In this document: piece by piece, positions 1 to 6,755 of the stretch | How the letters are laid out: each line of letters starts with the position of its first letter | Position numbering within the stretch: position 1 is the stretch's first letter | DNA from: Ignavibacteria bacterium | Lineage (GTDB): Bacteria > Bacteroidota > Ignavibacteria > Ignavibacteriales > Melioribacteraceae | NCBI GenBank assembly: GCA_011049495.1 | Contig: DSBF01000014.1 | Span: 1-17,236 of the forward strand | Length of the DNA: 17,236 bases | Reading direction: 5' to 3' | The notes under the pieces: generated by a model | Told to the model about the DNA's origin: nothing | The model's database searches: none | The model's input: the letters and a program-made list of their open reading frames with translations, nothing else | Position numbers and translations under genes: made by a program

Positions 1-678
1 GCATTAATGTTCTTTGGTGATAAATACGGCGATAAGGTTAATGTTGTTCAATTCGGTGATTATACAATGGAGTTCTGCGGCGGAACACACGTTAAAAATT
101 CATCGCAGATTGGTTTGTTCAAAATTATTAGTGAATCTTCCATTGCAAGCGGCGTTAGAAGAATTGAAGCCGTAACCGGTCACGGTGTTGAAGAGTACAT
201 CAAGAAGCAAGAACTCAGAATTCGGAACTCAGAACAAAGAATAAATGAGTTGCTGGAAGAGAAAAAGAAATTAGAGAAAGAAATTGCAAAACTTCAGCTT
301 GAAGAAAAACTGGGCGGAATTGATGATATAATTTCCAATCCCGAAGAAGTAAACGGAATAAAAATCTTTAAAGGCAAAGTAGAAGTAACCGGTATGGATG
401 AATTAAAATCAATGGGAGATGAACTTCGCAATAAAATGAAATCCGGTGTTGGATTTTTAATTTCACAAGTTGAAGACAAAGTGCAAATGGTTTGCGTTGT
501 TACCGATGATTTAATAAAAGATAAAAAGTTAATGGCAGGCAAAATAGTCGGTGAAGTTGCTAAACTTGTCGGCGGAGGCGGCGGTGGCAAACCGCATATG
601 GCTACAGCCGGCGGAAAAGATATTGATAAAATTGACGAAGCGCTTGCTAAGTTTAATGAAATAATATCTGCCTTATAA
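1..678 (+). CDS. alaS: Alanyl-tRNA synthetase, C-terminal part (5' end outside window)
   Basis: The enzyme charges tRNA-Ala with alanine in the cytoplasm and edits mischarged Ser/Gly. The reading frame is open from base 1 (Ala-Leu-Met-Phe...) with no start, so about 225 C-terminal residues of a protein normally near 870 are visible. Window residues 6-30 carry the end of the editing (SAD) domain, including CGGTH (C26, H30), the zinc-binding Cys-x3-His of the editing site. A charged coiled-coil linker follows (about residues 65-105). The last ~100 residues form the DHHA1-type C-terminal domain, with the Gly-rich VGGGGGGKPHMATAGGKD segment (about 190-207) typical of AlaRS. The linker contains a 14-nt DNA repeat, listed separately. 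The gene converges on the ATPase gene with a 7-bp gap and no visible terminator hairpin. Identification is essentially certain. Confidence 0.97.
   Translation, partial: ALMFFGDKYGDKVNVVQFGDYTMEFCGGTHVKNSSQIGLFKIISESSIASGVRRIEAVTGHGVEEYIKKQELRIRNSEQRINELLEEKKKLEKEIAKLQLEEKLGGIDDIISNPEEVNGIKIFKGKVEVTGMDELKSMGDELRNKMKSGVGFLISQVEDKVQMVCVVTDDLIKDKKLMAGKIVGEVAKLVGGGGGGKPHMATAGGKDIDKIDEALAKFNEIISAL
211..238. repeat. Two copies of a 14-nt tandem unit inside alaS
   Basis: GAACTCAGAA occurs at 211-220 and again at 225-234, giving a period of 14 bases (unit GAACTCAGAATTCG; the second copy diverges after ten bases). Because 14 is not a multiple of three, the two copies are read in different frames, as ELR and NSEQ. 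The repeat lies in the coiled-coil linker between the editing and C-terminal domains, where length changes are tolerated. It may be a small in-frame repeat insertion; two copies are too few to be sure. Confidence 0.5.
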
Positions 679-685
679 GAAACAA

Positions 686-1861
686 TTATTTTTTATCAAA
701 TATCAAGTTTACATTTTGCCAGGAAAGAATTTCAGCGATACTTCGTTTTTGATTTTCATTACCGCCGTAAATTAGATATGCTTCGCTTGATTTGTCTCTT
801 GAAACTTTAAGCCATGTATCAATACCGGAAAAGTAATTTTCGTTTATTGTTTTTCCGGCTTTTATCTCAACAACCTTGGTTTTGTTTTTAAATTCCAAGA
901 TTAGATCAATTTCTCTTCCAGTTTTATCTCGCCAATAATATATTGCTGGAAGTTCACCAATATTGTAATACTTCTTATAGATTTCACTAACGATTAAATT
1001 TTCAAAAATACTTCCAATTGAGTGGTAGTGTAATATGTCGTTTGTATTTTTTAATCCAAGTAATGATGATGCAAGACCAACATCAATAAAATATAGTTTT
1101 GGTGATTTTGTAATTCTTTTATTGAAATTATTGTGATATGGTTTTAGCAAGAAAATTACAAAACTTGCTTCCAGTACAGAAAGCCAAGATTTTGCCGTGT
1201 TTACGGAAATACCGCAGTCATTTGCAAGAGAAGTTATATTCAATAACTGACCGATTCTACCGGCACATAATTTTAAGAAATTTGTGAAGTTAGTTAAGTC
1301 AAAAATATTTTTTAACTGTCTGACATCTCTTTCTAAATAAGTTTGAATATAGTTTTGATACCAATCACCCGGTGAAATATTTCTATCATAAATGGGGGGG
1401 TAGAAGCCATTCAATATATATTCAGCAAAATTTTCACAACTATATTTGTATTTTATTTCGGCAAAACTAAAAGGCAACAATCTTAAAATCCCAATTCTTC
1501 CGGCAAGACTTTGAGATATCCTTTCATGAAGTAAGAAGTTCTGTGATCCTGTTAATATTACTTTAGCATTTTTATTTTCGTCAACAATCACCTGCAAGTA
1601 TGAAAATAATTGCGGGACTTTTTGAGCCTCATCAATAATAAGACCTTTATCTTTATACGAAGATTCTAAGAAAGCTCTTGGATCACTCTCAGCAAAAAGT
1701 CTTGTATCAGGAGCCTCCAAATTTTGATATGCAAAATTCCGAAATAGATTTTTTACAAGAGTAGTTTTACCGGATTGACGCGGACCTATTACTGCAACAA
1801 TTGGATAGTTTTTAATTGAGGATTTTAATTTAGTTTCTAGTATACGATTTATAAAATTCAT
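686..1861 (-). CDS. AAA_14/DUF4143-family ATPase with C-terminal nuclease-like fold
   Basis: This predicted cytoplasmic ATPase has 391 aa, a typical length for this COG1373-like family, whose function is poorly defined. Visible parts in order: Walker A GPRQSGKT (26-33); Walker B LIIDEAQ (74-80); a sensor stretch VILTGSQNF (101-109); the conserved SLAGRIGILRLLPFS (118-132); a helix-turn-helix-like segment (about 209-228, SLANDCGISVNTAKSW) inside the DUF4143 region; and a C-terminal PD-(D/E)xK-like motif with D319 and E332-x-K334 (EIDLILE...VEIKAG). The ATG at 1861 is chosen over an in-frame TTG at 1891, because extending upstream would translate through a 41-bp palindrome that ends exactly at this ATG. 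No Shine-Dalgarno is present. A run of seven C (minus strand; 1394-1400) lies in the coding frame. Family members are often horizontally transferred single genes and have been suggested to act in toxin-antitoxin or defence settings; nothing here proves a role. Confidence 0.9.
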   Translation of the reverse strand: MNFINRILETKLKSSIKNYPIVAVIGPRQSGKTTLVKNLFRNFAYQNLEAPDTRLFAESDPRAFLESSYKDKGLIIDEAQKVPQLFSYLQVIVDENKNAKVILTGSQNFLLHERISQSLAGRIGILRLLPFSFAEIKYKYSCENFAEYILNGFYPPIYDRNISPGDWYQNYIQTYLERDVRQLKNIFDLTNFTNFLKLCAGRIGQLLNITSLANDCGISVNTAKSWLSVLEASFVIFLLKPYHNNFNKRITKSPKLYFIDVGLASSLLGLKNTNDILHYHSIGSIFENLIVSEIYKKYYNIGELPAIYYWRDKTGREIDLILEFKNKTKVVEIKAGKTINENYFSGIDTWLKVSRDKSSEAYLIYGGNENQKRSIAEILSWQNVNLIFDKK

Positions 1862-1901
1862 TTTGGACAAATATGCATTCCGAATGCACAAATGTCCAAA
1901 A
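1861..1901. promoter_or_regulatory. 41-bp near-perfect palindrome abutting the ATPase start codon
   Basis: Centred on base 1881, 20-bp arms pair with three mismatches (1870/1892, 1871/1891, 1873/1889). Outer blocks are TTTTGGACA (1861-1869) and TGTCCAAAA (1893-1901); inner blocks are GCATTC (1875-1880) and GAATGC (1882-1887). The left end is the A of the ATPase ATG (minus strand), so the palindrome fills the whole ribosome-binding and start-proximal region. This nested two-block symmetry fits an operator bound by a dimer or tetramer, or an mRNA hairpin that hides the start. Since the ATPase carries an HTH-like segment, autoregulation is a reasonable guess, not shown here. Confidence 0.75.
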
Positions 1902-1937
1902 AATTTAAATTATATTCAAGCTAAAAGAGAATTTTGT

Positions 1938-1988
1938 ATGTAGGACGAATTGCCTCATAAACAAAGAACTGAGGAAACTGTCTTACAT
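1938..1988. repeat. Imperfect two-stem inverted repeat between osmC-like and ATPase genes
   Basis: The outer stem is ATGTAGGAC (1938-1946) with GTCTTACAT (1980-1988): nine pairs, one of them G-U in plus-strand RNA. The inner stem is CCTCA (1953-1957) with TGAGG (1970-1974). Internal loops of 6 and 5 bases separate the stems and the terminal loop is 12 bases. No T-run follows on either side, so it is not an ordinary rho-independent terminator. In minus-strand RNA one outer pair becomes C-A. It could be an mRNA processing or stability hairpin in the OsmC-ATPase spacer, or the remnant of a small palindromic repeat. Confidence 0.4.
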
Positions 1989-2006
1989 CATATACATGAA
2001 ATGAAT

Positions 2007-2438
2007 TTACACACTTACTTCCATTTCAAGTTTAATTTCTGTTTTCATTGAATTTGATATTAAGCAATGGTTTTCTGCTTTTTCTATAATTCTTTCCGCA
2101 CGCTCTATGTCTTTTTCTTCGGTAACAATAACTTTCGGTTTTAAAACTATTTCGGAAATCATAAATCTACCGTCGACTTTTTCTAATTTACCAACTCCGT
2201 CACATTCAAAACTTTTAAAGTTCAGTTTAGAATTTTCCGCAATTGCTAAAAATGTTGTCATCAAACAAATATTAGCTGATGCGACATAAAGATGCTCTGA
2301 TGTCCATGTACTCGGAACTCCTTTAGGAAATTCGGGGGGAGTTGCTACTTCAATTGTCGGCATTGTCGGTTCTATTAATTCACCTTTTCTTCCTTCCGTC
2401 CATTTAACCGTTGTATTATAATAATGTACGTTTTCCAT
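2007..2438 (-). CDS. OsmC/Ohr-family protein (peroxidase-like)
   Basis: The 143-aa protein has the usual length of an OsmC-family thiol peroxidase, cytoplasmic enzymes that reduce organic or fatty-acid hydroperoxides with two cysteines. The two expected cysteines are present: C58 in ASANICLMTTF and C125 in AENHCLISNSMK, the second matching the family's 'HCLISNS' signature. The N-terminal half (WTEGRKGELIEPTMPTIEV, then PEFPKG and SEHLYVASA) matches the family's substrate-entry side. The start at 2438 is the only ATG before the conserved core; its upstream sequence is AT-rich without a Shine-Dalgarno. It lies 56 bp after the anti-sigma gene on the same strand, so it may be an output gene of that sigma factor. 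Exact substrate and OsmC/Ohr/YhfA-like subfamily cannot be set from sequence alone. Confidence 0.88.
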   Translation of the reverse strand: MENVHYYNTTVKWTEGRKGELIEPTMPTIEVATPPEFPKGVPSTWTSEHLYVASANICLMTTFLAIAENSKLNFKSFECDGVGKLEKVDGRFMISEIVLKPKVIVTEEKDIERAERIIEKAENHCLISNSMKTEIKLEMEVSV

Positions 2439-2494
2439 TAAATTTTCATTTTTGTTTTTTGATATGGAGATTTATCAAACCTGATATGATTTAC

Positions 2495-2731
2495 TTAATC
2501 TTCAAGACCAAGAAAATCAAGAAGACGTTTGTGTGTATTATCATCAACTTCAACGTTATACTTTTTGTAGAATTGAATCGTGGTTTCAACACTTGTGAAA
2601 TATTTTTTGCAAGAATCACAACTGTCTAGATGAGATTTGATTGCAACACATCGCGGCGAATCAAGGTCTTCACCTAAGTTATCACAAATGTGATTCATTA
2701 CTTCTTTACATGTAGCTTTTTCAGTACTCAT
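2495..2731 (-). CDS. Small soluble zinc-binding anti-sigma factor (zf-HC2 type)
   Basis: The 78-aa protein contains H34-x3-C38-x2-C41 (HLDSCDSC), the ZAS/zf-HC2 zinc motif of anti-sigma factors such as RsrA and ChrR. Three more cysteines (C8, C16, C28) could provide the fourth ligand or a redox switch. There is no membrane segment, so it should act in the cytoplasm, holding the neighbouring ECF sigma factor. Its ATG (2731) lies inside the sigma gene, an 11-base overlap in a different frame, implying translational coupling and a fixed ratio of the two proteins. The C-terminal tail (DDNTHKRLLDFLGLED) is acidic and hydrophobic and may contact the sigma factor. The zinc motif and position make the assignment good; the signal sensed is unknown. 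Confidence 0.85.
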   Translation of the reverse strand: MSTEKATCKEVMNHICDNLGEDLDSPRCVAIKSHLDSCDSCKKYFTSVETTIQFYKKYNVEVDDNTHKRLLDFLGLED

Positions 2732-3287
2732 AACTTAGTTTTTTATTCAATTCATTTCTTAAAAATGCTCTCGCTCTATGCAGTCTTGATTTAACTGCCG
2801 GAATTGAAAGTTCTGTAATTTTGCCTGTCTCTTCTGTTGATAAACCTTCAACATCCCGCAAAAGAAAAACAACTCGATAATCTGCAGGCAAATTTTGTAT
2901 TGCGTCATCAAGAATATTTTTTAACTCAATATTCTCTGAAATCTGATCCGGCGTTATTTTCCAATCAGCAATATTATCTTCGGAGATCAAATTATCTTCG
3001 TCATCAATTGAACTATACTCATGCTTTTTTTGTGAACGTGCGAGCATTAAACAATTGTTTGAGACAACGGTATAAAGCCATGTTGACAATTTTGATTTAC
3101 CGCTGAATTGCTCGATGTTCTTAACCATGCTTAAAAAAGTTTCCTGCATAGTATGTTCGGCTTTTTCTTTGTTACGGCAAATCTTAAAAGAAAAATTATA
3201 AACAGTCTGCTCGTAATTTTTTACAAGCTGTGCCAATGCGGCTCTATCACCGTTTTGAGCTTTCTGTATTAGTAATTCTTCGCTCAT
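2721..3287 (-). CDS. ECF-family RNA polymerase sigma factor
   Basis: The 188-aa protein has the standard ECF layout of region 2 followed by region 4. Region 2 spans about 22-90, with the AEHTMQETFLSM segment (43-54; the usual Asp after AE is His here) and the -10-recognition stretch STWLYTVVSNNCL (68-80). An acidic linker (92-118) follows. Region 4 (about 130-180) has LPADYRVVFLLRDVEGLSTEE and the helix-turn-helix TELSIPAVKSRLHRARAFLR (158-177). It directs core RNA polymerase to a stress-type promoter set. It is the first gene of the minus-strand block and overlaps its anti-sigma gene. The ATG at 3287 leaves a complete region 2 N-terminus; no strong Shine-Dalgarno is seen. ECF subgroup and regulon cannot be assigned without a search. 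Confidence 0.93.
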   Translation of the reverse strand: MSEELLIQKAQNGDRAALAQLVKNYEQTVYNFSFKICRNKEKAEHTMQETFLSMVKNIEQFSGKSKLSTWLYTVVSNNCLMLARSQKKHEYSSIDDEDNLISEDNIADWKITPDQISENIELKNILDDAIQNLPADYRVVFLLRDVEGLSTEETGKITELSIPAVKSRLHRARAFLRNELNKKLSYEY

Positions 3288-3569
3288 TTAATTTGATGTT
3301 TGATTTAATAAAAAGATTCAACTAGAATAAATTGTGTAAAAATTGAAACGAAATTTACTTATTAGAGAAACTAACTACAAAATTGAATTAGGACAATCTA
3401 TCGCAGCAAAAGAGTATAAAGAACAAATATAAAACTAAAATTGAACGGTAATACATTGCAATTACATTAGTTTTTTGTTAATCTTTGTTTAGTTTTATCG
3501 TATTTTTAAAGACATAAGTGTGGAAATATCACATTAGAATTTACTTTCTAACTAAGAATAGAAATCGGA
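3288..3569. other. 282-bp divergent intergenic region
   Basis: This stretch separates the divergently transcribed sigma gene (left) and cNMP/GAF kinase-like gene (right), so promoters for both should lie here. It is very AT-rich. On the minus strand a TATATTTG box (3431-3424) matches the Bacteroidota -7 pattern TAnnTTTG, but no TTTG element sits at the expected 17-21 bp upstream. No consensus plus-strand promoter was found. A short dyad TGTG-N7-CACA (3519-3533) lies about 37 bp before the kinase start. No ORF, tRNA or terminator is evident. Confidence 0.45.
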
Positions 3570-5831
3570 ATGGAAAATCAATTTTATATTGCCCTTCAAA
3601 ACAATAAATTATTCTTAGATATTGATTTACAAGAAATGGATCTTTCCGAAATCAAAGGTGAACTAAAAACTTTAAAAGAAGGCGAGATTCTATTTCGTGA
3701 AGAAAATCCTACCGATAATATTTTTCTTGTAGTCAGCGGTGAAATAAATTTATTAAAGAAAAAACTACTTGGTTCAACTAAGTCATTTATTTTTGGTGAG
3801 AATGATTTTTTTGGTTACGATGAAATAGCAGAAGAGACTTCGCGTACTTCCACGGCTGTCGCACTTCGCGATTGTTATCTTATCTCGTTTACAGAAGATG
3901 AGATAAACAAGTTAATAGAACAGAACCACATGATTAAAACCAATCTCCTTAATTTTTCGGATATTGAACCGCAAGATGTGTATAAACCTGACGAATCAGA
4001 TACTGATGAAGCGGCTAAAGATGAAAAACCTGTTCAGCCATCGAAAGAAAGCAGTAAAAAAACTGACGTAGCTTCTTTTGAACAAAGCTTGAAAGACGAT
4101 TTAATTGATAAACTTGATACAACAATAGAAGAAAATGCCGCGCTTTATGAAGAAGATTTAGAAGAGCCTTTTGAAAAGTTACATACTGAAGAAAAAACCA
4201 AAAGCTCAAAAGAAGAAAAAAAAGAAAGCGAAATAGATGAAGAACCTCTTTTCCCTGATGATGAAGTTGAAAAACAATCAGAAGACGATTACCTAAAATT
4301 AGATGACGAATCAATTGCCGCAATTTCTTCACAGGAAGAAGAATTAGAGGAAAAACCACAAAAGTTAACTGATTTTGATGAAGCTTTCTTTAAGGCTTTT
4401 AATGAAGCTAATGGTGAAAAACTCGCGGAAGAAAAGTCTGATGAACAAGACAACGATGAGAAAAACATTATAGAAGAAACTACACCTGAGTTCCCCGATG
4501 AATTAACAAGTGATGTTATTGATGAAGATATCAGTGATCTTTATATCAGTCAAGAGGAAGAAATTTTAGAAGAAGAACCGTTTAATGAAAAATCTTTTGA
4601 GGAAAAAATTAATAATCATCAAAATGTGATAAAAAACCAAAAGACATCTAATGTATTATTGCAATCAGAACAGTTGAAGAAAATAATTAAGGCAGCTCAG
4701 TTAGTAAACTCAAACATAAAGATTGATGATGTATTACAGAACATTGTCAACGTCGCAATTGATCTAACCGATGCGGATAGAGGAACACTTTATCTTGTAG
4801 ATAAAGAAAAAAAAGAACTTTGGTCTAAAGTAGTAATGGGTAACGAGATGCGGGAAATCCGGCTTAGTATGGGGGAAGGTGTGGCGGGTTGGGTTGCCCA
4901 AAATCGTGAGACTGTTAATATTGAAGATGCTACTAAGGATGAAAGATTTAAGTCGGATTATGATAGAGCTTCCGGTTACAAAACTCACAGCATGTTATGC
5001 TTCCCTTTGAAAAACCGGGAAGATGAAATTGTTGGGGTTATTCAATTACTAAATAGTAAGAATGGAAGTTTCTCAGAGATGGACGAGGAATTTTTAAGTG
5101 CTATATCAATTCAATGTTCGCTTGCACTTCAAAATGCAGAAATGCTTGAAAGACTCTTACAAACCGAACGTGTTCAATCGTTAGGGAAGATGACAAACTT
5201 CTTAATCCAAGATATTAAAAAACCGGTTCTCGTTAGTAAAAGATATGCTGAACATCTTAAGTCCAAAGAGCTTAATAAAGATGCCGCACAAATTGTTGAA
5301 ATGATTTTGGAACAACTAACTCAAGTTGCCGATTTAGTTCAAACTACATCCAGCTATTCTGAAGGCAAGGCAGTATTAAGAACATCGCGGGTTAGTTTAA
5401 ATGATACTCTGAAAGAGTTTGGCGAAAGATTAGAGTCTTTCATCAAATCCAGAAATTCGACTATAAATAATAAATTTGATAAAGACGTAAAGGTTCAAAT
5501 AGACAGCAAAGAATTTTTTCAATGTTATAATCATATTATTAAAAACGCATGTGATGCTATGCCGGACGGTGGCAGCATTGAAATTTCTACGAAACAAGAA
5601 AGTAATAATGTTGTGATATCTATTAAAGACAGCGGACTCGGCATTCCGGAAAGTCTCCTTACTAAAGTTTTTGAACCATTTATGACTCACGGAAAGAAAG
5701 AGGGTACCGGTTTAGGACTTACAATAACAAAAAAAATTGTTGAAAGTCATTCTGGTAAAATTTCTGTTGTAAGTAATTTGGGTGAAGGCGCAACTTTCAA
5801 AATTACTCTTCCTATTGCTTCTGCATTGTAA
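3570..5831 (+). CDS. cNMP-binding / GAF / histidine-kinase-like sensor lacking the phospho-accepting His
   Basis: The 753-aa cytoplasmic protein has no membrane segment. Residues ~15-125 form a cyclic-nucleotide-binding-like beta-roll (LKEGEILFREENPTDNIFLV, then FG and SRTSTAVAL). Residues ~137-350 are a low-complexity, strongly acidic linker. A GAF domain spans ~365-525 (DLTDADRGTLYLVD, GEGVAGWVAQ, MLCFPLKN). The dimerisation helices follow from ~535. An HATPase_c domain (~640-750) has an intact N box (NHIIKNACDAMPDGG, 654-668), G1 DSGLGIP (687-693), F box FEPF (701-704) and G2 GTGLGL (712-717). In the H box, where 'HDIKNP' is expected, the sequence is LIQDIKKP: CAA at 5208-5210 gives Gln547. 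ATP binding looks preserved but histidine autophosphorylation does not. No response regulator is adjacent. It ends 12 bp before miaA, so the genes are probably cotranscribed. Confidence 0.9.
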   Translation: MENQFYIALQNNKLFLDIDLQEMDLSEIKGELKTLKEGEILFREENPTDNIFLVVSGEINLLKKKLLGSTKSFIFGENDFFGYDEIAEETSRTSTAVALRDCYLISFTEDEINKLIEQNHMIKTNLLNFSDIEPQDVYKPDESDTDEAAKDEKPVQPSKESSKKTDVASFEQSLKDDLIDKLDTTIEENAALYEEDLEEPFEKLHTEEKTKSSKEEKKESEIDEEPLFPDDEVEKQSEDDYLKLDDESIAAISSQEEELEEKPQKLTDFDEAFFKAFNEANGEKLAEEKSDEQDNDEKNIIEETTPEFPDELTSDVIDEDISDLYISQEEEILEEEPFNEKSFEEKINNHQNVIKNQKTSNVLLQSEQLKKIIKAAQLVNSNIKIDDVLQNIVNVAIDLTDADRGTLYLVDKEKKELWSKVVMGNEMREIRLSMGEGVAGWVAQNRETVNIEDATKDERFKSDYDRASGYKTHSMLCFPLKNREDEIVGVIQLLNSKNGSFSEMDEEFLSAISIQCSLALQNAEMLERLLQTERVQSLGKMTNFLIQDIKKPVLVSKRYAEHLKSKELNKDAAQIVEMILEQLTQVADLVQTTSSYSEGKAVLRTSRVSLNDTLKEFGERLESFIKSRNSTINNKFDKDVKVQIDSKEFFQCYNHIIKNACDAMPDGGSIEISTKQESNNVVISIKDSGLGIPESLLTKVFEPFMTHGKKEGTGLGLTITKKIVESHSGKISVVSNLGEGATFKITLPIASAL

Positions 5832-5843
5832 CAATGTGGTATA

Positions 5844-6755
5844 ATGAAATACAATTTAATAACTATTCTTGGACCTACAGCCGTAGGTAAGACTAAATTA
5901 GCAGTACAACTTGCATATAAATTTAACGGCGAAATAATTTCGGCTGACTCACGCCAGGTATATATAGGCATGGATATCGGGACAGGGAAAGATCTTGCCG
6001 ATTACTTTATTGATAATTTTCAAATTCCTTATCATTTGATTGATATTATTTCACCAAAGGAAGAATTTGATTTATACAAGTTTACCAGCCACTTTCACAA
6101 AGCATATAATGAAGTTAAGAGAAATAAAAAAATACCGTTTATGGTTGGCGGTACCGGGCTTTACCTTAATTCGATTTTGAGCAATTACAATCTTACAGAT
6201 GTTGATTTCAATTCACTTAGAGCTAAAGAATTATCAAAACTTGATAATGATTCCTTAAGAAAAATTCTTGCGAAAGCAAAAAGAAAATTACACAATACCA
6301 CAGACACTATTGAAAAGGAAAGAATTATAAGAGCAATTTTGATTGAAGAATCCGAAACACAAAAAACTAATCCTTCCAATAAAATACACTCATTAGTTAT
6401 CGGGGTTTATCTCGATCGAGATGAAATAAAAGAAAGAATAACGACAAGATTGAAAGAAAGACTTAAATACGGTATGATAGAAGAAGTTGAAGAATTGTTA
6501 AAGCAAGGAGTATCACATGAAAAACTCAAATTCTTCGGGCTTGAGTATAAGTATGTAAGTTTATTTTTGCAAAATAAAATTAACTATAATGATATGTACC
6601 AAAAGCTCAATAGTGCAATTCATAAATTTGCTAAAAGACAAATGACCTGGTTTAGAAAAATAGAAAAGGAAGGATTAAAAATTCATTGGCTAAAAGGCGC
6701 TGATTTTGATCAAGCAAAAGAATTGATTGAAAAAGAATATTTAGGGAAATGTTAA
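5844..6755 (+). CDS. miaA: tRNA dimethylallyltransferase (A37 isopentenylation)
   Basis: MiaA transfers the dimethylallyl group from DMAPP to N6 of A37 in tRNAs reading UNN codons, the first step toward ms2i6A. The 303 aa fit the family. Visible motifs: P-loop GPTAVGKT (10-17); ADSRQVYIGMDIGTGKD (34-50), holding the family's catalytic Asp (D35); PFMVGGTGLYLNSIL (98-112), with the conserved Thr (T104); GLEYKYV (232-238); and C-terminal KRQMTWFRK (264-272). Two spots vary: 'GTGKD' replaces the usual 'GTAKP', and 'ADSRQ' the usual 'ADSMQ'. The ATG at 5844 lies just before the P-loop; an ATG at 5834 is out of frame. The gene follows the kinase-like gene by 12 bp and overlaps the glycosyltransferase gene at its stop codon. 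Confidence 0.96.
   Translation: MKYNLITILGPTAVGKTKLAVQLAYKFNGEIISADSRQVYIGMDIGTGKDLADYFIDNFQIPYHLIDIISPKEEFDLYKFTSHFHKAYNEVKRNKKIPFMVGGTGLYLNSILSNYNLTDVDFNSLRAKELSKLDNDSLRKILAKAKRKLHNTTDTIEKERIIRAILIEESETQKTNPSNKIHSLVIGVYLDRDEIKERITTRLKERLKYGMIEEVEELLKQGVSHEKLKFFGLEYKYVSLFLQNKINYNDMYQKLNSAIHKFAKRQMTWFRKIEKEGLKIHWLKGADFDQAKELIEKEYLGKC

Noticed and set aside
294..590. Open minus-strand frame opposite alaS, rich in Pro and Ser.
   Set aside because: It is the antisense shadow of the Gly-rich AlaRS C-terminus and shows no family features.
1861..1891. Start of the ATPase at the in-frame TTG (1891), adding ten residues.
   Set aside because: The extra residues are encoded by the palindrome itself, the family core begins at the ATG, and TTG has no RBS.
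2473..2486. Small hairpin TATCA-AACC-TGATA after the anti-sigma stop.
   Set aside because: Five AT-rich pairs and no T-run; expected by chance in this base composition, so not called a terminator.
2411..2629. Plus-strand open frame of 72 codons opposite the anti-sigma gene.
   Set aside because: It covers a gene with a clear zinc motif on the other strand and its own translation resembles no family.
3519..3533. CRP/FNR-like dyad TGTG-N7-CACA before the kinase-like gene.
   Set aside because: Only short outer arms match, the spacing differs from the TGTGA-N6-TCACA consensus, and no regulator gene supports it.
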